From contig NC_079477.1 of NCBI RefSeq assembly GCF_026230105.1, positions 935,001 to 999,000 on the forward strand: DNA of 64,000 bases, written 5' to 3'. Made by a program: the position numbers and the translations under genes. The stretch's first letter is position 1; each line of letters begins with the position of its first letter. The notes under the pieces are model-generated. The model ran no database searches. It was not told where the DNA came from and worked only from the letters and a program-made list of their open reading frames with translations. Below are positions 57,501 to 64,000 of the stretch, piece by piece. This DNA is from Diorhabda sublineata (Eukaryota; Arthropoda; Insecta; Coleoptera; Chrysomelidae).

Positions 57501-59744
57501 TAACAGACTTTTTGAGTTTGATTTTGTCAAAAAGAGACTTTTTTGAGTTTGATTTTGTAAAAAAGAGATTTTTTTGAGTAATTTTGTCATTAACAGACTT
57601 TTTTGAGTTTGATTTTGTCAAAAAGAGACTTTTTTGAGTTTGATTTTGTCAAAAAGAGACTTTTTTGATTAATTTTGTCATTAACAGACTTTTTTGAGTT
57701 TGATTTTGTCATTAAGAGACTTTTTTGAGTTTGATTTTGTCAAAAAGAAACTTTTTTGAGTTTGATTCTGTCAAAAAGAGACTTTTTTGGGTTTGATTTT
57801 GTCAAAAAGAGACTTTTTTGAGTTTGATTCTGTCAAAAAGAGACTTTTTTGGGTTTGATTTTGTCAAAAAGAGACTTTTTTGAGTTTGATTCTGTCAAAA
57901 AGAGACTTTTTTGGGTTTGATTTTGTCAAAAAGAGACTTTTTTGAGTTTGATTTCGTCAAAAAGAGACTTTTTTGAGTTTGATTTTGTCAAAAAGAGACT
58001 TTTATTGAGTTTGATTTCATCAAAAAGAGACTTTTTTGAGTTTAATTTTGTCAAAAAATAGCTCCGATGTAATTTAATCGAAAATTAACATTTCTGAAAC
58101 TAATTTAGCCAAAATTTTAGGTTATAAAATGGTTTTTCCAAACCTTATTTAGTGAAAAATATCTTTTTTGAGTTCAATTTTATAAGAAATAGGCTTTTCG
58201 GGATTGAATTTTGTCAAAAAGAGGCTTTTTTGAGTTTGATTTTGTCAAAATATGTTTTTGATGTAATTTAATCGAAAAAGGACATTTCTGAAACTAATTT
58301 TGCCAAAATTTTAGGTTATAAAATGGTTTTTCTGAACTTTATTTAGTGAAAAAATCTTCCTTGTGTCCAATTTTATAAAAAATAGGCTTTCCTATGTTGA
58401 ATTTTATCAAAAACATAATGGAAAAATTGATTTTTAATATTTATTCCGATCGATATCGATCACCCAGCAACGAAATTTAAACCGATTCAGAACCTTGTTG
58501 AGGTTATGTTCGAGGATTCGAATCATAAATTTGCCACAACGAACGCCCGGTGGTAAATTTGCTGGATGCGAAGAGAATCACTTTGAATAAGTTATCGTCG
58601 AATTATTTTCTAAAGCACCAGTCTCACTATTTAATTATCAGACGTTGATTTATTAAAAAATACAAAACAACAAAAACTAACGAAGCGAATTCGGCGTCTT
58701 TTTTTAATATAATTATCAGATCAGTTTCGAAAGCGCTTAATCCATCATCTCATTAAAAAATTTTACTAGTACCACATAACTAACCGACCGAAAATAACAT
58801 TTCATTATACGAGGCGTCTCAAAAAAAACACAAACACTTAATAATCAATCACGATTCGGTAAATGACAGATTTTGTTAGCGTAACCTCAAAAAATGACGT
58901 AATTCCATTTGAAAAAGTCCATAGGTGTTAAATCGGGACTGTCTAAAGGCGAACTTGGTTATAACCGCCAAAATTTTGCAAATTAGGTACGAAAAAATCG
59001 TCTAACCACTTTGAATTCATTCCTTGACTGCGTCCATTAAGATAGAAATGTTAAAAAAGATCGGAAAGTAAACAATAATCCGGTCGGCGTCCTCAGATTA
59101 AGATCTACGCACGTGTGAAGCAAAAGTACACAAATAAGGATCGTCGCGAGTGACATACCAGCGTTCAACCAATAAAAAAAATTGTTTTTCATAAATTTTC
59201 TAATACTTACATAGAGCTGACATACTTCTGCACATCCCCTTCAAAATATCGGACGGTTTCAAAGTCGGTTCTTCGATAATTTCGACGATTTCGGCTCCTC
59301 TCGGTTCATCTTCGGTTTCGGGGCGCGAAGCCTTCGGCGGAGGCGGCGGCGGAGGCGGCGGACGAGCTTCCAGAGGAACCGAAGTGACCCTCTTCAAGAT
59401 TTTACCGTTGTCGGATTTCGTCGGAAGGGAATGTCGTTGGGCGAGTTTCGTTTTTTCCGGTTCTTCTTCGGGTATTTCTGTTTTATCTTCGTCGTTATTA
59501 TTTTTGTCCGCGGCGAGTACTACGAGTCCTCCGGAATGCGAAGAAGTCAATGACGCGGATCTGCTGTGCGATCCCGAATCTCTGGATCTCGATCTGGTTT
59601 TGTTTGTCTCTTTAGTTTCCTCTCTGATCGTGTAGATGTCTTCGTAGTCGTGTTCGTTGTCGCCGGATCGTTCGGAGAGATCGGACGAACTTAAATTCTC
59701 GTCCGATCCGGCGCCGCTGCTGCTGGAATGAACCTCCACTTTCA
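51548..59744 (-). CDS. f: Espin/Forked actin-bundling protein, 3' part
   Basis: Five exons on the minus strand join with matching phases: 59744-59211 (phase 1 in and out), 55481-55150 (ends phase 0), 55096-54767 (phase 0), 52056-51860 (ends phase 2) and 51803-51548 (TGA). They give about 548 residues of C-terminal sequence. In order there are an acidic Ser-rich stretch, a nine-Pro run, two copies of a KPS(D/E)xLK motif, a PPPPPLPDL segment, a WH2-like actin-binding motif (PLSAISIQDLNSVQLRRTE), and the espin actin-bundling module with its paired IPEWKRQML and IPQWKRQLL motifs around a charged helix. The protein ends in IIPWRAHLRKTNSKL. Espins and fly Forked cross-link parallel actin filaments in bristles, hairs and sensory cells. 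The N-terminal ankyrin repeats expected for the family are not in the window and should lie beyond 64000. Acceptor at 59746-59745 shows that the first exon seen is internal. Confidence 0.88.
52395..54735. repeat. 71-bp and related tandem repeats in a forked intron
   Basis: Units start with GAAAAGGACTGTTTCCATAG and run to GTCTAAAGACG. Their step is 71 bp where regular (53151, 53222, 53293). Other units use TATCAGTTTTTTTGG or GGTCGACTTGAATATG instead. The 100-codon shadow frames at 52674-52976 and 53688-53990 are identical and 1014 bp apart, which shows a recent 1014-bp duplication. The array fills most of the 2.7-kb intron between exons 52056 and 54767. Confidence 0.95.
55485..57110. other. 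Forked intron, left part
   Basis: A C-rich polypyrimidine tract (plus-strand run of about 11 G at 55490-55500) directly precedes the acceptor at 55483-55482. A perfect Su(H)-type octamer (TTCCCACG, 55799-55806) occurs within the intron. From about 56100 the sequence is a degenerate, T-rich repeat related to the minisatellite further right. No exon was recognised. Confidence 0.5.
57410..58050. repeat. 31-bp minisatellite array 1 (about 20 copies)
   Basis: The core unit is TTTTTTGAGTTTGATTTTG followed by TCAAAAAGAGAC (31 bp). It is flanked on both sides by diverged longer units (GATGTAATTTAATCG and TTTTAGGTTATAAAATGG) at about 57256-57400, 58062-58200 and 58260-58400. The array lies in the forked intron between exons 55481 and 59211. 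Confidence 0.95.
58815..58965 (-). pseudogene. DDE transposase relic (mariner-type)
   Basis: The minus strand reads SPLDSPDLTPMDFFKWNYVIF then a stop and GYANKICHLP. This matches the SPDLTPxDFFLWG block of an insect Tc1/mariner-like transposase with a premature stop. GAGGCGTCTCAAAAAAAA at about 58819 may be its terminal repeat. It lies in the forked intron. Confidence 0.5.
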
Positions 59745-60104
59745 CTGAAACGAACAGTAACACTGAGTGTAGTCGAAACTTGTTTTTCAGTGTAGGTTAT
59801 TGAATAAATCGATTGAGCATTGAACGAGTACGTTGAGTTCACGATTGACCTGCGACGAACAATGCATTGACGAATCGTCGTGATGTATTAATAGGGAAAT
59901 TGATAATTATATATATGTATATGTGTTTTTGTTTTGAGGAATTTGTGGAAATTTGAATAATATTGTTTATGGTCGATGGTGCTGAGTAGAAAGAGAATTT
60001 GTAAATGTGTGAACCCTACCGGAAATCAACGCCGATATCTTATATCAAATTTTCTAATTTCGTATCGCGAAATTCTTTCGGTTTTGTAACAATAACGTAA
60101 TACA

Positions 60105-60270
60105 ATGAATGGAAACATAAAAAACGTGTGCAGTAACGAACGTCGGTCAGGGTGTAATTTGATAGTTTCGTACGATTCTGTCTAAGTTTTGTCAACTGAA
60201 AACAACTACGAAACACGATTGTTTTTAGAAACTACGTCTATTGTTCAAAATAATGATTTTATTTGGAGAA
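60105..60270. repeat. Left copy of a direct repeat flanking the large 31-bp array
   Basis: ATGAATGGAAACATAAAAAA and the following 165 bp recur at 63661-63830 with few changes, in the same orientation and 3556 bp apart, on either side of the 31-bp array. Confidence 0.85.
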
Positions 60271-60499
60271 AAACATATATTTTGGCTCAAATTTTGTGAA
60301 AAATGAGTTTTCCTGAAATCAATTTTATCAAATACGGGCTATTTTGAGTTTGATTTTGTCAAAAAATGTCTCTGATGTAATTTAATCGAAAATTGACATT
60401 TTTGAAACTAATTTTGCCAAAATTTTAGGTTTTTCTAGACCTTATTTAGTGAAAAATATCTTTTTTGAGTATAATTTTATAAGAAATAGGCTTTTCGGA

Positions 60500-63400
60500 G
60501 ATAAATTTTGTTAAAATGAGACTTTTTTGAGATTGATTTAGTCAAAAAGAGACTTTTTTGAGTTTGATCGATGTAATTTAATCGAAAAATGACATTTCTG
60601 GAACTAATTTAGCCAAAATTTTAGGTTCTAAAATGGTTTTTCTAGACCTTATTTAATGAAAAATATCTTTTTTGAGTATAATTTTGCAAAAAATTGACTT
60701 TTCTGGATTGAATTTTGTCAAAAAGAGACTTTTTCGAGTTTGATTTTGTCGTTAAGAGACTTTTTTGAGATTGATTTTGTCAGAAAGAGACTTTTTTGAG
60801 TTTGATTTTGTTAGAAAGAGGCTTTTTTGAGATTGATTTTGTCATTAAGAGACTTTTTTGAGTTTGATTTTGTTAGAAAGAGGCTTTTTTGAGATTGATT
60901 TTGTCATTAAGAGACTTTTTTGAGATTGATTTTGTCAAAAAGAGACTTTTTTGAGTTTGATTTTGTTAGAAAGAGGCTTTTTTGAGATTGATTTTGTCAT
61001 TAAGAGACTTTTTTGAGTTTGATTTTGTCATTAAGAGACTTTTTTGAGTTTGATTTTGTTAGAAAGAGGCTTTTTTGAGATTGATTTTGTCATTAAGAGA
61101 CTTTTTTGAATTTGATTTTGTCATTAAGAGACTTTTTTGAGTTTGATTTTGTTAGAAAGAGGCTTTTTTGAGATTGATTTTGTCATTAAGAGACTTTTTT
61201 GAGTTTGATTTTGTCATTAAGAGACTTTTTTGAGATTAATTTTGTCAAAAAGAGGCTTTTTTGAGTTTGATTTTGTCAAAAAGAGACTTTTTTGAGATTG
61301 ATTTTATCAAAAAGAGACTTTTTTGAGTTTGATTTTGTCAAAAAGAGACTTTTTTGAGTTTGATTTTGTCAAAAAGAGACTTTTTTGAGTTTGATTTTGT
61401 CAAAAAGAGACTTTTTTGAGATTGATTTTGTCAAAAAGAGACTTTTTTGAGTTTGATTTTGTTAGAAAGAGGCTTTTTTGAGATTGATTTTGTCATTAAG
61501 AGACTTTTTTGAGTTTGATTTTGTCATTAAGAGACTTTTTTGAGATTGATTTTGTCATTAAGAGACTTTTTTGAGATTAATTTTGTCAAAAAGAGGCTTT
61601 TTTGAGTTTGATTTTGTCAAAAAGAGACTTTTTTGAGATTGATTTTATCAAAAAGAGACTTTTTTGAGATTGATTTTGTCATTAAGAGACTTTTTTGAGT
61701 TTGATTTTGTCATTAAGAGACTTTTTTGAGATTAATTTTGTCAAAAAGAGGCTTTTTTGAGTTTGATTTTGTCAAAAAGAGACTTTTTTGAGATTGATTT
61801 TATCAAAAAGAGACTTTTTTGAGTTTGATTTTGTCAAAAAGAGACTTTTTTGAGTTTGATTTTGTCAAAAAGAGACTTTTTTGAGATTGATTTTGTCATT
61901 AAGAGACTTTTTTGAGTTTGATTTTGTCATTAAGAGACTTTTTTGAGATTAATTTTGTCAAAAAGAGGCTTTTTTGAGTTTGATTTTGTCAAAAAGAGAC
62001 TTTTTTGAGATTGATTTTATCAAAAAGAGACTTTTTTGAGTTTGATTTTGTCAAAAAGAGACTTTTTTGAGTTTGATTTTGTCAAAAAGAGACTTTTTTG
62101 AGTTTGATTTTGTCAAAAAGAGACTTTTTTGAGATTGATTTTGTCAGAAAGAGACTTTTTTGAGTTTGATTTTGTCATTAAGAGACTTTTTTGAGTTTGA
62201 TTTTGTCATTAAGAGACTTTTTTGAGTTTGATTTTGTCAAAAAGAGACTTTTTTGAGATTAATTTTGTCAAAAAGAGGCTTTTTTGAGTTTGATTTTGTC
62301 AAAAAGAGACTTTTTTGAGATTGATTTTATCAAAAAGAGACTTTTTTGAGATTGATTTTATCAAAAAGAGACTTTTTTGAGATTGATTTTAACAAAAAGA
62401 GACTTTTTTGAGATTGATTTTGTCAAAAAGAGACTTTTTTGAGATTGATTTTGTCAAAAAGAGACTTTTTTGAGATTGATTTTGTCAGAAAGAGGCTTTT
62501 TTGAGTTTGATTTTGTCAAAAATAGGCTTTTTTGAGTTTGATTTTGTCAAAAAGAGACTTTTTTGAGATTGATTTTATCAAAAAGAGACTTTTTTGAGAT
62601 TAATTTTGTCAAAAAGAGACTTTTTTGAGATTGATTTTGTCAAAAAGAGACTTTTTTGAGATTGATTTTATCAAAAAGAGACTTTTTTGAGATTGATTTT
62701 GTCAGAAAGAGACTTTTTTGAGATTGATTTTGTCAAAAAGAGACTTTTTTGAGATTGATTTTGTCAAAAAGAGACTTTTTTGAGTTTGATTTTGTCAAAA
62801 AGAGACTTTTTTGAGATTGATTTTGTCAGAAAGAGGCTTTTTTGAGTTTGATTTTGTCAAAGAGACTTTTTTGAGATTGATTTTGTCAAAAAGAGACTTT
62901 TTTGAGATTGATTTTGTCAGAAAGAGACTTTTTTGAGTTTGATTTTGTTAGAAAGAGACTTTTTTGAGATTGATTTTGTCAGAAAGAGACTTTTTTGAGT
63001 TTGATTTTGTTAGAAAGAGGCTTTTTTGAGATTGATTTTGTCATTAAGAGACTTTTTTGAGTTTGATTTTGTCATTAAGAGACTTTTTTGAGATTGATTT
63101 TATCAAAAAGAGACTTTTTTGAGATTGATTTTGTCAAAAAGAGACTTTTTTGAGTTTGATTTTGTCAAAAAGAGGCTTTTTTGAGTTTGATTTTGTCAAA
63201 AAGAGGCTTTTTTGAGTTTGATTTTGTCAAAAAGAGACTTTTTTGAGATTGATTTTGTCAGAAAGAGGCTTTTTTGAGATTGATTTTGTCATTAAGAGAC
63301 TTTTTTGAGATTGATTTTGTCAAAAAGAGACTTTTTTGAGATTGATTTTGTCAGAAAGAGGCTTTTTTGAGTTTGATTTTGTCAAAAAGAGACTTTTTTG

Positions 63401-63575
63401 AGATTGATTTTGTCAGAAAGAGGCTTTTTTGAGTTTGATTTTGTCAAAAAGAGACTTTTTTGAGATTGATTTTGTCAAAAAGAGACTTTTTTGAGATTGA
63501 TTTTGTCAGAAAGAGACTTTTTTGAGTTTGATTTTGACATTAAGAGACTTTTTTGAGAATGATTTTGTCAAAAAA
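60500..63575. repeat. 31-bp minisatellite array 2 (about 99 copies)
   Basis: This has the same 31-bp unit as array 1. Copies carry TCAAAAAGAGAC, TCATTAAGAGAC, TTAGAAAGAGGC or TCAGAAAGAGAC, and GAGTTTGA or GAGATTGA. Runs of variants recur in the same order (for example around 61.2, 61.6, 61.7 and 61.9 kb), which shows higher-order duplication. It lies in the forked intron upstream of the exon at 59744. Confidence 0.97.
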
Positions 63576-63660
63576 TAGCTATAACGTAATTTGGTCCAAA
63601 AATTGACTTCTCTAGAACTAATTTGACCAATACTGACTCCCCTAAACGTAAAATTAGTTT

Positions 63661-63830
63661 ATGAATGGAAACATAAAAAACGTGTGCAGTAACGAACGTC
63701 AGTCAGGGTGTAATTTAATACTTTCATACGATTCTGTCAAACTTTTGACAATTGAAAGCAACTACAAAACACGATAGTTTTTAAAAACAACGTATATTGT
63801 TCAAAATAATGAATTTTTTAATAAAAAAAT
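63661..63830. repeat. Right copy of the direct repeat flanking the 31-bp array
   Basis: Partner of 60105-60270, starting at ATGAATGGAAACATA. Similarity fades near 63830. Nothing further was recognised from here to the end of the window. Confidence 0.85.
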
Positions 63831-64000
63831 ATGTTTCCATAAATTTTTCTAGAAAAATTGATAATTCCCGTTATTTAACTTTGAATTATCTCTGAAATTT
63901 TAACTACGAAGTTAAATGACGTAAATTTCAGTCTCAGTACTTGATACAAAAAATTATGGGGTGAGTAGATGACGTGACAGAATAAATTTTCTTACACCAC

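Overview
The window is insect nuclear DNA, most likely from a beetle or a related holometabolous insect. The evidence is its AT-rich and intron-containing gene structure, its TATA/Inr core promoters, a Hairy/E(spl) bHLH gene ending in WRPW, a Notch-pathway 3'UTR vocabulary (K, Brd and GY boxes), an espin/forked gene, and several megasatellite-like tandem arrays. About half of the sequence is tandem or inverted repeat, and there is one 100-bp assembly gap (4541-4640). No prokaryotic, viral or CRISPR content was recognised.

Region 1 (1-23.4 kb) looks like a small Enhancer-of-split type locus. At its left end, on the minus strand, is a two-exon gene for a 97-residue protein that resembles the Bearded family. 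Its 3' flank carries five K boxes, four Brd boxes and one GY box. At 22494-23027, on the plus strand, is an intronless HES/E(spl) bHLH gene with a clear TATA + Inr promoter, and its 3'UTR holds a GY-Brd-K cluster in 26 bp. Between the two genes are GC-richer islands with strong Su(H) sites. Three of these islands (4.3, 13.3 and 20.0 kb) have a second, one-mismatch Su(H) half-site facing the first at 15-17 bp, and an E-box of the CAGGTG core lies near each. This recalls the SPS+A code of Notch target genes. The stretch also holds two oppositely oriented arrays of a 163-bp satellite, MITEs, a broken THAP-domain exon and a mariner relic.

Region 2 (23.5-34.7 kb) is an uninterrupted array of about 92 copies of a 121-bp satellite. 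It starts about 170 bp beyond the last polyA signal of the HES gene.

Region 3 (35-48 kb) is a cluster of secreted-protein genes, all on the minus strand. Two paralogous genes share a signal-peptide exon, a phase-1 intron and a WAP-like four-disulfide domain, and then diverge into unrelated low-complexity tails: 85-residue Ser/Thr-rich repeats with an acidic C-terminus in one, and 7-residue STADSDF repeats in the other. Between them lie a small Asp-rich secreted protein gene, a large foldback repeat (39.7-42.0 kb) and a LINE reverse-transcriptase scrap.

Region 4 (51.5-64 kb) is the 3' part of an espin/forked-family actin-bundling protein gene on the minus strand. Five exons can be joined with consistent phases, and the 5' part is outside the window. 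Its introns are filled with a 71-bp tandem repeat that includes a 1014-bp duplication, and with two arrays of a 31-bp minisatellite on either side of one exon.

All splice models, promoters and regulatory calls come from reading the sequence. No transcript or database evidence was available.
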